A program made the translations under genes and the position numbers. From NCBI GenBank assembly GCA_023548195.1, contig JAJHZJ010000579.1, forward strand, positions 1,781,346 through 1,845,345: 64,000 nucleotides of DNA, in the 5' to 3' direction. This document shows positions 21,301-30,627 of this stretch, piece after piece; the first letter of the stretch is position 1, and every line of letters begins with the position of its first letter. Origin of the DNA: Bettongia penicillata ogilbyi. Taxonomy: Eukaryota; Chordata; Mammalia; Diprotodontia; Potoroidae. The notes beneath the pieces were generated by a model, which was not told the DNA's origin, ran no database searches, and saw only the letters and a program-made list of their open reading frames with translations.

Positions 21301-21605
21301 TTTTGGAAGGTATGTTTATTGTAGTATGGGTTGTTTTCTGTGACTTGTGGGATCACTTTCAACTGACAGATTTTGTCAACTTATATTATTCAGGTGAACA
21401 TAGTTCACCTGCAACTCCTTGGGAAGTAAACTTTAATGAAGAAAAAGCAAAACTCAGCTTACAGAGAGCACAGGTTCATGGAATAACTGATCCCAAGGGC
21501 TGTTAGACTTGAGGCAAGATTGAAACTGTTGGTGCTTTGATTTTTATGCTAGAAATAATCCCCGCCCCAAAAAATCTGATTCTCAGCCAGGAAAATCTCA
21601 TCTTT
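21301..21605. other. Unassigned sequence
   Basis: A 67-codon frame at 21,303-21,506 has no recognisable features. Confidence 0.4.
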
Positions 21606-21609
21606 GATT

Positions 21610-21960
21610 ATAAAACAATAATAGTTCAGATTTATATAATATTTTACAAATCACTTTCCTCATATCAACCATGTGAAGGAAGTGGCTCAGGGAAATGATT
21701 TACCCAGGGTCACATAACTAATAAGTGGTAGAAATAGTAATCAAAACTATACTAAATCAAGCATCCCTTCCAAAATACCCCTGTCCATTCAGCCTTTGCT
21801 CAAAGACCTCCAGGGAAGGGGAATCCACTACCTCCTGAAGCCATACAGTCCACTTTCAGACAGCTCTAATTTCTAGATTCTATCATTCAAGTCCAGATTA
21901 CCTCACTCCAAGCTCAGTATTTTTTTCCACTGAACTATACTCAGTCTAGAAAAGAGCTTT
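21610..21960 (-). mobile_element. MIR-type SINE carrying a CR1/L3 fragment
   Basis: Antisense MIR-type tail and core at 21,620-21,760 ('tttacccagggtcacataactaataagtgg'). It is followed by antisense L3 3' sequence at 21,775-21,890 ('agacctccagggaaggggaatccactacctcctgaagcc') and then by a SINE head-like piece at 21,890-21,950. Confidence 0.6.
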
Positions 21961-22359
21961 TGAAGCAGCAGGTACTTTGGAGGGCAGTGTGCTGCAGGTC
22001 CGAATTGCCTTCATTGGCCAGATGTCAACATTCACATGTTGACCTTGAAAAAATAACCAATTCATGTCACATCGTAATGAGCTACATTTTCATTTTGGGC
22101 AATAAACTTTAAAAATAGAAACTGCTGAGAGTACATCATGTCTCAGTTTTTGAAAAAAAAACAAAGAATGTCAGAATCCATTGTGAGTACCTTTTATAAA
22201 AATTATAACTTGAATTCTATATTCCACACCTCTCTGAAATTCTTACAATTCAAAACAAATTTTCTAAGTGAGGCATTTTAAAATACTTAATATACATCAA
22301 GGACCTATGATTTCATCCACATGAGAATTCCCAGTGAGAATTCTGTCCACCTACTCAGA
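21961..22359. other. Unassigned sequence
   Basis: Nothing recognised on either strand. Confidence 0.45.
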
Positions 22360-22840
22360 CAATAACATTAATACGCAACATGGACATAGCACTTTAAGGG
22401 TTGGCAAAGCACTTTACTCAAACTGTATGATTTGATGGTCACTACCACCCTGTGAGTTAAGTAGGTAGGTAGATAATGATAGGATCATAGGGTAGTCTGA
22501 ACCAAAGAGGACCTTAAGTCTCCTAAAAGTCACCTAAACCAACCCTTTCATTTTACACATGTGGAAACTCAGGCCCAGAGAGGGGAGCTGATTTGTCGAG
22601 GATAACACAGGTAGTTAGTTAAGTGATGGAGCTGGAATTTTAACTCTAGTCCTCTGATTCCAAATCCACTGTCTTTTTAAGGTGCTGTAGGTATTATTAT
22701 TTACATTTTGCAGATGAGTAAACTAAACCTAGGCCATTTAAAGTGATTTGTCTATGATCACATGGTTAGTAATTCATATAGCAGGATGCTTTCCAGCTCC
22801 AAGTGGAATACTCTACTCACATTGCTATACTGCCTCTTAA
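22360..22840 (-). mobile_element. Two nested MIR-type SINEs
   Basis: The outer copy has its tail at 22,375-22,475 ('acatagcactttaagggttggcaaagc', 'ccaccctgtgagttaagtaggta') and resumes at 22,680-22,840 ('gcagatgagtaaactaaacc'). An inner copy at about 22,477-22,680 ('aggatcatagggtagtctg ... caggcccagagaggggagctgattt ... ctagtcctctgattccaaatccactg') sits between them. Both are on the minus strand. Confidence 0.65.
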
Positions 22841-22984
22841 GTTTCTAAATATTTTTAACTTTGCCCTCATATACTTCATTTTTTCTAACCATTGGAAAAT
22901 GCTATTATTTAATTTCTGGATAGGACAAAGCAAATATATCCTGGATTATATCACTTTCATCAAATAGCATTTTAATAACCTATT

Positions 22985-23131
22985 TGTATAATATAGTATG
23001 TATTTGTATTATTTGTATACATTATGTATTTGTATAATATATTTGTGTGTGTCTACATAAACACACACACATATATATATATATTTATACACACATGAAT
23101 ATATGGATGTGTGTGTATGTATGTATATATT
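22985..23131. repeat. AT/TG/CA-rich simple repeat
   Basis: Interrupted (TATTTGTATAA)-like repeats followed by alternating (CA)n, (TA)n and (TGTA)n runs. Confidence 0.85.
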
Positions 23132-23864
23132 CCCTAGGATAAGAGCCAAATGGGTCCTGCTTTGGCATTTTACAAACTAATGTCTGACATGTCTATTAGG
23201 GACAAATAGAAAAGAAAAACATTTTAATAAACTAAGAAACAAATTATTTACATTATGAGAAAGTAATTTCACATGAAGTTTATTGTTAACACAGATTGTA
23301 GCAGATTCAAATAAATCCTACATGGCATATAAAACATGCTAGTAATTACTAAGTAAGGACAAATAAAATTTACAATATTACAACATACTGATGTGATCCT
23401 ACTGCCTCCATTTGCCTCCGTTCAGCGATGATCATCTGTGTTCTATGTTACCCTAGAGATGTGTATCTTCAAAATTCATTAAGTAATTTGCTTAGCACAT
23501 TCCTTGATGACTAAAGAAGGAGTTTGGGAAATTGAAAGTCAGAAGAGAAAGGTCATCTCTCTTCCATTTACACAGAGATTCTGGGAAAGAAAGAAGTTAT
23601 ACAGAGCTGTTTGATTAACGACAGAAGTGAGTGAATTGGAATAAGAAGGACATTCCATGGATAATGGGCACTTTGGAGAGGTTCATAGTTGAGAGTGTAA
23701 CATCTTCGACATGTTACGCTTGAGCTGATGGAGTTGGCTCCAAGACATCCAGAATTCAAGTTTTCTTCTTGGATTTGTCTACAATTGATTTGATTAAATT
23801 AACCAACCACTCAGCCATTTGTAATGCTATCAAAACATCCAGAATGGCAAATTGAGTTGTATAG
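23132..23864. other. Unassigned sequence
   Basis: No gene or nameable repeat seen. Confidence 0.45.
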
Positions 23865-24035
23865 GAATTAACCAAAGGGTTCAGAAGCAGAGAGGCAGAT
23901 TTGGACATAACTCATATAAAGATAGTTGAGCCTATGGGAATAAGTGGCACTGCAAAAACTCAACCCATGATCTTCAGGCAGCAGTTGGACTACATGATCT
24001 CTGAAGTTTCTAGGTCAGAGATTCTCTGACTCAAT
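23865..24035 (+). mobile_element. CR1/L3-type LINE 3' end
   Basis: 'cagaagcagagaggcagatttggacataac' and the terminal module 'agttggactacatgatctctgaagtttctaggtcagagattctctga'. Confidence 0.65.
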
Positions 24036-24109
24036 TCCACTATCTACTTTTGTATGTGTATGTATGTGCATAAAAATTCTAATGGCCTAAATAGAGGCTG
24101 CTCCCTAAA

Positions 24110-24403
24110 GTAAGGCCATGCCATAAAGATGTAGCTAGACAGTATAGTAGATCAGGCACCAGGCCTGTAGGCAGGAAGATCTATGTCCAAATCTGGACTC
24201 AGATACCACACAGAGCCGTATCCCTAAAATGAAAGTGGGCAGCTAGGTGGCAAGGTGAATATAGTGCTAGGGCTGGAGTAAGGAAGACTCATCTTCCTTA
24301 GTTCAAAGATAGCCTCAGACATTTTCTAGCAGTGTAACCCTGAGCAAGTCACTTATCCCTGTTTGTCTTAGAATCCTCTTCTGTAAAATAAAATGGAGAA
24401 AGT
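24110..24403 (+). mobile_element. Two partial Mar1-type tRNA SINEs in tandem
   Basis: A head fragment at 24,128-24,230 ('gatcaggcaccaggcctgtaggcaggaagatct'). It is followed by a better copy starting 'gggcagctaggtggcaaggtg' at 24,236, with core 'gcagtgtaaccctgagcaagtcactt' and ending 'aaaataaaatggagaaag'. Confidence 0.75.
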
Positions 24404-24404
24404 A

Positions 24405-24580
24405 TAGAATCAGGTCATATAATCCAACATTCCCATTTTATAGATGAGCAGACTAAGGCCCAGAGAGATTAAATGACTTGTCCAAGGCTATAATAAGCAG
24501 TAAGTGGAAGAGCCAGTATTTGTGCCAGATTCTCTAGTTCTATATCAAGCAGTCTTTCTATGGCACCATGCAAACGGTCA
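24405..24580 (-). mobile_element. MIR-type SINE
   Basis: Antisense 'ccattttatagatgagcagactaaggcccagagagattaaatgacttgtccaaggc ... gattctctagttctatatcaagcagtctttc'. Confidence 0.7.
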
Positions 24581-24683
24581 TTTGGTTTCCACTGGGAAAT
24601 GTCCAATGCCAGGGAACTTACTGTCTACTGAGACCTCCTATTTCTCTTTCAACAACTTAAGCTGTTAAGAGGTTTGTCAATCT

Positions 24684-24690
24684 CTCTCTA

Positions 24691-24725
<35 letters not shown>

Positions 24726-24742
24726 GTGTATGTATGTGTATG
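24684..24742 (+). repeat. (TATG)n microsatellite
   Basis: (TA)n then about ten TATG/TGTG units. Confidence 0.9.
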
Positions 24743-24809
24743 GTTACTGACCCAAAAAAGCATTGAATTATATAACAGAGACAATAAATTCAAAAGAAAT
24801 TTGAAAAGG

Positions 24810-25075
24810 CAGGCAATGGAGTATTGTGAAAAGTGCTGAACTTGGAGCCAAGAAAAACCAGAAATCAAATCCCTACTTTTGACATTTACTGTTTGTGTGA
24901 CCATAGACAAGTCATTCCCCCTCCATGACATTCAGTTTCTTTATTTGTTCATTGGGTTTAGTATCTGTGGTACTTACCACACAGTGTTGTTGTGAACATC
25001 AAATGAGACATCATATTTAAAGCATTTTGCAAAACATAAACATGTCAATGATGATAATGATGATGATGATGAAGA
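24810..25075 (+). mobile_element. MIR/THER-type SINE ending in (ATG)n
   Basis: Head 'tattgtgaaaagtgctgaacttgg', core 'tttgtgtgaccatagacaagtcatt', tail 'gttgttgtgaacatcaaatgagacatc ... aaagcattttgcaaaac', then (ATG)n at 25,048-25,072 in the position of the usual ATT-rich end. Confidence 0.75.
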
Positions 25076-25439
25076 CCTTGAATCCTGAGGGAACACTTCA
25101 CAAAATAGGTAGCATGCCACCCGAACCCTAGGGAACGGATGGTCTACAAAGGTACAGAAGAAGAGAATGGAGATTCTACCCTGGAGAAATAACAAGAACC
25201 AAAAGGAAACCAACCCATTTGTCAAATGGAAAAAGGAGACTAGGCTGACTGCAGCAGAGTTTCTGAATTGGAGTAGTGAATGTGGATTTGGTGTCCCACT
25301 CACGCTATTTGAGATATAATGGAAAACAGTATCAACATTAGAGAAGCATCACCCCAACTTTCAGGACTCACAGCCAAAATTAATATTTCTGTAGCATGAG
25401 AAAGTTTATAAAAGACTTTCCTGATAACAACTTGGACAG
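25076..25439. other. Unassigned sequence
   Basis: A 109-codon minus-strand frame at 24,974-25,303 overlaps the SINE and its (ATG)n, which accounts for its serine run. It is not a gene. Confidence 0.5.
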
Positions 25440-25620
25440 GTAGATAATCCAAGAATTATCATCTCCATTTTATAAAGGAGAAAATTATGATTCAGAGAAG
25501 CCAATAACTTGCCCAAAGCATCCTTAAAGGATACTAGTTAAGTCAATGATGGAACTGGAATTCTAATCTAGGTCTTCTGATTCCCAAACCATCAGTTGTT
25601 CCACTCTATGCCACTCCTTT
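25440..25620 (-). mobile_element. MIR-type SINE
   Basis: Antisense 'catctccattttataaaggagaaaattatgattcagag ... taacttgcccaaagc ... tctaatctaggtcttctgattcccaaaccatcag'. Confidence 0.65.
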
Positions 25621-26029
25621 TTGTACATAAACCAAAAAATTAATGTTATCTGTCATGACGTAAATGATGACTTGCAAACCACATTTTATAAGCAGGTCAT
25701 TTAACCTCAAAATGGCTCTAGGAAACTCTAAGTTATAGAAGGTACTAAACTTCACCAATAGAGGAAGTTTCTTCACCAGGAATGACCCACACCAATGGAA
25801 TCACAAGTTGGTCCCAAAAAAGTAGGCATTTTTCAACCCTTTCTCTCAGCAGAGCTTCCCAAACGTACTTGGTCAACCAAAATTACTATCACTTCCATAA
25901 GTCTTAGATGTTCAAACTGAAAACAAATAAATTAATTTAATTTTTAAAAAATTAAATTAAAAAACAATTACTCAGTGCCCCACTGAAAATCTACATTCTT
26001 TAACCCTTTAACTTTAGTTGATGGGTGGG
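25621..26029. other. Unassigned sequence
   Basis: Contains an AT palindrome-like run near 25,930-25,970 (taatttaatttttaaa). Nothing else recognised. Confidence 0.45.
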
Positions 26030-26222
26030 CTTATTGAAAAACAGGAATACTATTTGATAGTTCTACCTATTAGTAGAGTTATGAATTGGTATACTATTTT
26101 GGGAAATAGTATGGCACCATAATCATATATTAAGAACTACAAAATTATTCATTCTTTGACTCAGTGATTCTACTATTAAGACCATGCCCAAAGGAAGAAA
26201 AAAAAAAGACTTATCTGTACAA

Positions 26223-26238
26223 AAATATACGGAGGAGT
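26223..26238 (+). repeat. HAL1 target-site duplication, left copy
   Basis: aaatatacggaggagt, matching 29,153-29,168 (aaatatacagaggagt) with one mismatch. It fixes the HAL1 insertion boundaries. Confidence 0.88.
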
Positions 26239-26981
26239 GGGGTGGAGCCAAGATGGCGGAGTAGAAAGACTCACGTATGCTAGCTCCGAACCCACAGCCC
26301 ATATATTTCCTGCAAGAAGAACTCCCCACAAATTCTGGAGCACTGCAAGGTGCGCAGAAACACAGTGGAAAAGATTTCCGTTCCAGAGAGCCCTGGAGAG
26401 CCCTCCCCAGGGGTCCGTCGCAATCCGGACAGCAGAGTCCACCCCTGTGCTTCCCTGGCCACGCGGCCCCAGAGGAGCAGATCTGAGCAGGCTTCAGGGA
26501 CGGAACCTCCGGTGGCCAGGAAGGTCTCTCCACCCACAGACACTACAGGTCAGTAAGAGAGACTTCTGGGCCAGCCGAGAGGCGAGTGGGGTGTCTCCGT
26601 GGCTCGGGGCCCCTCAGGAGGAAGCAGCAGAGGGAGCAGCAGAGGCAGAGGCAGAGGCAGCGGCAGAGGCCCAGAACTCCTGGAGCAGGCTGGAGCTCCA
26701 TTACCGAAGGTCTCTGCATAAACCACCTAAGGGAACCGAGCCTGGGAGACAGCCCTGCCCCTACCTGCTCCATTACTGAAGGTCTCTGCATAAATCCCCT
26801 GAGGGAACTGAGCCTGGGAGGTGGCCCTGCCCCCACCCAAGCACCAGAACTTAAGCTCACATTGAATAGCAGCTGCACCTGCCACAGAAAGCCCATTTAA
26901 ATCTCAGACCCCAAGCACTAGCTGGGCGGATCTAGGCAGGGTTGGACAGGAATCTCAGAAGTCAAGTAACTGGCTGGGAAA
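26239..26981 (+). promoter_or_regulatory. HAL1 5' UTR / putative internal promoter
   Basis: The most GC- and CpG-rich stretch of the window. It begins with 'gccaagatggcgg', which contains a YY1-like core (AAGATGGCGG). In L1 elements an equivalent motif at the start directs accurate transcription initiation. An (AGAGGC)n run at 26,640-26,670 precedes two tandem 72-bp units. Overlapping long frames on both strands here reflect base composition, not genes. Promoter activity is inferred from L1 biology. Confidence 0.6.
26697..26840 (+). repeat. 72-bp tandem duplication in HAL1 5' UTR
   Basis: Two adjacent units start 'tccattaccgaaggtctctg' (26,697) and 'tccattactgaaggtctctg' (26,769). Both contain 'gcataaa.c.cct.agggaac.gagcctgggag' and end in a 'ccctgcccc.acc' run. 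They differ at only a few positions. Confidence 0.9.
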
Positions 26982-28086
26982 ATGCCCAGAAAAGGGAAGA
27001 AAAATGGGACTATAGAAAGCTACTTTGATGGGGTACAGGTGTTCCCGCCTTTCAATTCTGATGATGAGGAGCTATTCTTATCATCAGGGAAAGATGTGGA
27101 GGTCAGGGCCTCTGTATCCCAGACATCTGAGGTGGATGTCCGGTCCGCTCAGGCCATGGAAGAGCTCAAAAAGGATTTTGAAAATCAAGTTAGACAGGTG
27201 GAGGAAAAACTGGGAAGAGAAATGAGAGAGATGCAAGAAAAGCATGAAAAACGGGTCAATACCTTGCTAAAGGAGACCCAAAAAAATGCTGAAGAAAATA
27301 ACACCTTGAAAAATAGGCTCACTCAATTGGCAAAAGAGGTTCAAAAAGCCAATGAGAAGAAGAATGCTTTCAAAAGCAGAATTAGCCAAATGGAAAAAGA
27401 GGTTGAAAAGCTCACTGAAGAGAATAGTTCTCTCAAAATTAGAATGGAACAGATGCAGGCTCATGACTTTCTTTCTGAGAAACCAAGAAATCACCAAACA
27501 AAACCAAAAGAATGAAAAAATGGAAGAGAATGTGAAATATCTCATGGGAAAAACCACTGACCTGGAAAATAGATCCAGGAGAGACAATTTAAAAATTATG
27601 GGACTACCTGAAAGTCATGATCAAAAACAGAGCCTAGACATCATCTTCCATGAAATTATCGAGGAAAACTGCCCTGATATTCTACAACCAGAGGGCAAAA
27701 TAAGTATTGAAGGAATCCATCGATCACCGCCTGAAAGAGATCCAAAAAGAGAAACTTCTAGGAACATTGTGGCCAAATTCCAGAGTTCCCAGGTCAAGGA
27801 GAAAATATTGCAAGCAGCTAGAAAGAAACAATTCCAGTATTGTGGAAATACAATCAGGATAACACAAGATCTAGCAGCTTCTACATTAAGGGATTGAAGG
27901 GCATGGAATAGGATATTCCAGAAGTCAAAGGAACTAGGACTCAAACCAAGAATCACCTACCCAGCAAAACTGAGTATAATACTTCAGGGGAAAAATATGG
28001 TCTTTCAATGAAACAGAGGACTTTCAAGTATTCTTGATGAAAAGACCAGAAATGAAAAGAAAATTTGACTTTCAAACACAAGAATG
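26982..28086 (+). pseudogene. HAL1 ORF1 (RNA-binding protein), frameshifted and with in-frame UGA
   Basis: The start ATG at 26,982 (MPRKGKKNGTIESYF) has A at -3. Residues 1-58 are a basic and then acidic N-terminal region. From residue 59 (MEELKKDFENQVRQVEEKL) a coiled coil runs to about residue 160. A 4-bp tandem insertion (tttc) near 27,469-27,476, absent from the 16-kb copy, shifts the frame so the first frame ends at 27,515. The RRM-like domain (NLKIMGLPESHDQ) and C-terminal domain (RNIVAKFQSSQVKEKILQAA) continue in the other frame to UGA 27,895-27,897. Without the frameshift ORF1 would be about 303 codons to that UGA. The same UGA is in the 16-kb copy, and the frame stays open after it to 28,086. 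The likely role is trimeric RNA chaperone of a retrotransposon RNP (family knowledge). It is non-functional as it stands. Confidence 0.85.
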
Positions 28087-28220
28087 AGAAGAAGCATGAA
28101 AAAGTAAACAGCAAAGAGAAGTCATAAGGGACTTACCAAAAGTGAACTGTTTACATTCCTACATGGAAAGACAATATTTGTAACTCTTAAAACTTTTCAG
28201 TATCTGGGTAGTTGGTGGGA

Positions 28221-28278
<58 letters not shown>

Positions 28279-29152
28279 ACACACATGTACACACATGCAC
28301 GCACACACATATAAACACATGCACGCACATACAGAGACAGAGATCACAGAGTGAATTGAATAGGATGGGATCATATCTTAAAAGAAATTAAGGTAAATGG
28401 TGAGAGAAAAATGTAGTGGGAGGAAAGAGGGTGAAATGGAATGGGGTAAATTATAGCTCATTCAAGAGGCAAGCAGGACACTTTTTAGTGGAGGGAAAAA
28501 GAGGAGGGCTGAGAAAAAAAAAACAAGAAGTTTACCCTCATCACATTCAACTAAAGGAAGGAATAAAATGCACACTCATTTTGGTATGAAAACCTACCTT
28601 ACAATACAGGAAAGTGGGGGAAAAGGAGATAAGCAAGGGGGGGGGATGATGGAAGGGAGGGCAATGGGAGGAGGGAGCAATTTGAAGTCAACACTTGGGG
28701 AGGGACAGGATCAAAAGACAGAATAGAAACAATGGGGGGCAGGACAGCATGGAGGGAAATACAGTTAGGCTTACGCAACATGACTGTTATCGAAGTCATT
28801 TGCAAAACTACACAGATAGGGCCTATATTGAATTGCCTACCTTCCCAAAGGGAATGGGTGAGGAGGGAGGGATGGGGAGAATTTGGAACTCAAAGTTTTA
28901 GGAACAACTGTCTAGTATTGTTCTTGCTACTAGGAAATAAGAGATACGGTTAGTGGGGAATAGAAAATCATCTGGCCCTACAGGAGAAAAGAGAAGATGG
29001 GGACAAGAGAAGGGAGGGATGATAGAAGAGAAGGCAGATTGGTGATAGGGAAAATTAGAATACTCAGTGTATTGAGGTGGGGGAGGGGACAAAAGGGGAG
29101 AAAATTTGGAACCCAAAATTTTGTGAAAATGAATGTAAAAAGTTAAATAAAT
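28087..29152 (+). other. HAL1 3' UTR
   Basis: Non-coding. Contains the (CA)n array, several G-rich purine tracts (28,614-28,680, 28,860-28,875, 29,076-29,100) and an A-rich terminus. G-rich polypurine tracts are a known feature of L1 3' UTRs. Confidence 0.75.
28222..28335 (+). repeat. (CA)n microsatellite in HAL1 3' UTR
   Basis: About 25 pure CA units (28,222-28,272), then interrupted CA, CATG and GCA units to about 28,335. The orthologous position in the 16-kb copy is short and interrupted. Confidence 0.95.
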
Positions 29153-29168
29153 AAATATACAGAGGAGT
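29153..29168 (+). repeat. HAL1 target-site duplication, right copy
   Basis: aaatatacagaggagt, 15 of 16 matching the left copy at 26,223. Confidence 0.88.
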
Positions 29169-29390
29169 ATTATTCATAAAGGAAAGAAACAGAAGCAACT
29201 CACATCCAATAATTAGGGAATGACTGGACAAATCTTGGTATATGCACATAATTGAATATAATCACCCCATAGGAAATGACATGTGAAGAATGCCAAGGTA
29301 GAAGCAAGAGAACAGTGTGCACATGGATGATAATCACCAAAATTAAAATAACAGTATCAACAGCAATGAAATCTAGAAAAATACACAATG

Positions 29391-29695
29391 AAAAATAAAA
29401 AGTTCAGCAGAGGACACAGAGTATGTACAGGTAACCTTGTTATATTTAATATACATTTTTTAAAACATATAACAGAAGTTTGTGATTTCACATACCATTC
29501 TTTTGGGTTAATTTGTTTTTCTTTCTTTATCTAAATGCTCATGTATGTTGTTGATTAAGTTTGTCATAAAAAAGAAAATGTCAGCCAGGGTTCCTGATTT
29601 TCACAGTCCTCATAAATTTTTATGCTTTGGTGTAGATTGTAGGTTGCAAAACAGGGAGCAAAAGCTGCAGCTGGTCTCTACACCTTTATTGTTTC
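29391..29695. other. Unassigned sequence
   Basis: AT-rich, nothing recognised. Confidence 0.45.
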
Positions 29696-29905
29696 TATTG
29701 AATAGTTTCAGTCATATCTGGCTTTTTGCAACTTCATTTGGGGTTTTCTTGGCAAAGATATTGGGCTGGTTTGCCATTTGCTTCATTTTACAGATAAGGA
29801 AGCTGAGGCAAATAGGGGTAATTGACATGTCCACACAGCTAGGAAGTATCTGAGCCTGGATTTGAACTCAGGTCTTCCTAACTCCAGTGCCACCTAACTG
29901 TCCCT
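29696..29905 (-). mobile_element. Mar1-type tRNA SINE with RTE-like tail
   Basis: Antisense: tail 'agtttcagtcatatctggctttttgcaacttcatttggggttttcttggcaaagat', then 'aaggaagctgaggcaaatag', core 'cacacagctaggaagtatctgagcc', B box 'gatttgaactcagg', head 'gtgccacctaactgtcc'. Nearly complete. Confidence 0.85.
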
Positions 29906-30344
29906 CCACTTAGACACAGGCAAAACCACAAGTCACTACAGAGGCAGTTTTTCTCTTTTCCCTGCCCCTTATAAAAAGTCCAAAAGGTTCACAGCCTTAT
30001 CTCTGATTTATTTATATTTACTTCCATCTGAACACAATTTCTCCTGGCACCCTAGCACCTCCAGAATTTCTCCTCTAACAGGCATTGAAACTAAAAACAA
30101 GCTTTTCAGTTTCTCTCTAGAGTGCTAATTTTTGTTGCAGAACTAAAGGGGTAAAGAGGATGAGGGTAATGGAAACATTCAGAAAAACATAGCTGCATTT
30201 GCCTTGTTATCTAGACCAATAATCTTCAAACTTTTTGGATAACATATGCAAAAAGTTTTGTGCATACACCCCTAATATATGGGTGTTTGCCTATTTATAA
30301 ATTATGTACATAATTGACTGTAAGACTTAAACAAAAATATAATT
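29906..30344. other. Mostly unassigned; possible hAT fragment at 30,212-30,320
   Basis: 'taatcttcaaactttttgg ... aaaaagttttgtgcatacaccccta' resembles the end of an old hAT element. The second inverted repeat is not convincing. The rest is unassigned. Confidence 0.3.
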
Positions 30345-30535
30345 TAAAAAGAATGAGATAAAGATGAAACAGCTCATCCAAGGGAGCCACTGGAGTTTAT
30401 AGACTAGGGGAATGACATGGTCAGTCTTGGGCTTTAGGAAAATTACTTTGTCAATTGTATAGAAAATGGAATGGAGAGGGCAGAGGACTGAGACAGACCA
30501 AATGGGAAACTACTTTCTAGACTGGTCATGAAAAC
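30345..30535 (+). mobile_element. Ancient dispersed repeat fragment (class uncertain)
   Basis: 'gggagccactggagtttatagactaggggaatgacatggtcag ... ggaaaattactttgtcaattgtatagaaaatgga' follows the consensus of a mammal-wide repeat also seen at 31.5, 43.3 and 43.7 kb. Confidence 0.6.
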
Positions 30536-30550
30536 CTCAAATAGGAATGA

Positions 30551-30627
30551 GACCATTAAATGGTTAAATGGACCATTAAATAAAGAAATAGGACCATTAA
30601 ATGGTTAAATGAACCGTTAAATAAAGA
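30551..30627 (+). repeat. 41-bp tandem duplication
   Basis: Two units each begin 'gaccattaaatggttaaatg' (30,551 and 30,592) and end 'ttaaataaag'. Each unit itself contains two degenerate 'accattaaat' half-repeats. Confidence 0.85.

Larger units (their letters stand above)
26239..29152 (+). mobile_element. Full-length HAL1 (half-L1) retrotransposon
   Basis: 2.9 kb with defined ends: the L1-type 5' end 'ggggtggagccaagatggcgg', a GC- and CpG-rich 5' UTR (to 26,981), ORF1 (26,982-28,086) and a 1.07-kb 3' UTR with a pure (CA)n, ending 'agttaaataaataaat'. A 16-bp TSD flanks it. There is no ORF2, so no endonuclease or reverse transcriptase. HAL1 elements are known L1 derivatives that keep only ORF1 and are mobilised in trans by L1. 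This copy sits in an older L1. A 4-bp insertion and a UGA break its ORF1. Confidence 0.88.
26030..29390 (+). mobile_element. Old L1, end of ORF2 and 3' region, interrupted by HAL1
   Basis: The left part (26,030-26,222) ends with L1 ORF2 C-terminal coding ('gactcagtgattctactattaagaccatgcccaaaggaag ... gacttatctgtacaaaaatat'). The same element resumes at 29,169 ('attattcataaaggaaagaaacagaagcaactcacatccaataattagggaatgactgg') and runs to about 29,390. It is clearly older than the HAL1 inside it. Confidence 0.75.

Noticed and set aside
26123..26900. Several overlapping 70-180-codon frames on both strands
   Set aside because: They lie in the GC-rich HAL1 5' UTR, overlap each other in all frames and have no domain. 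High GC and few stop codons explain them.
28159..28374. Cys/Val-rich minus-strand frame
   Set aside because: Translation of the (CA)n tract.
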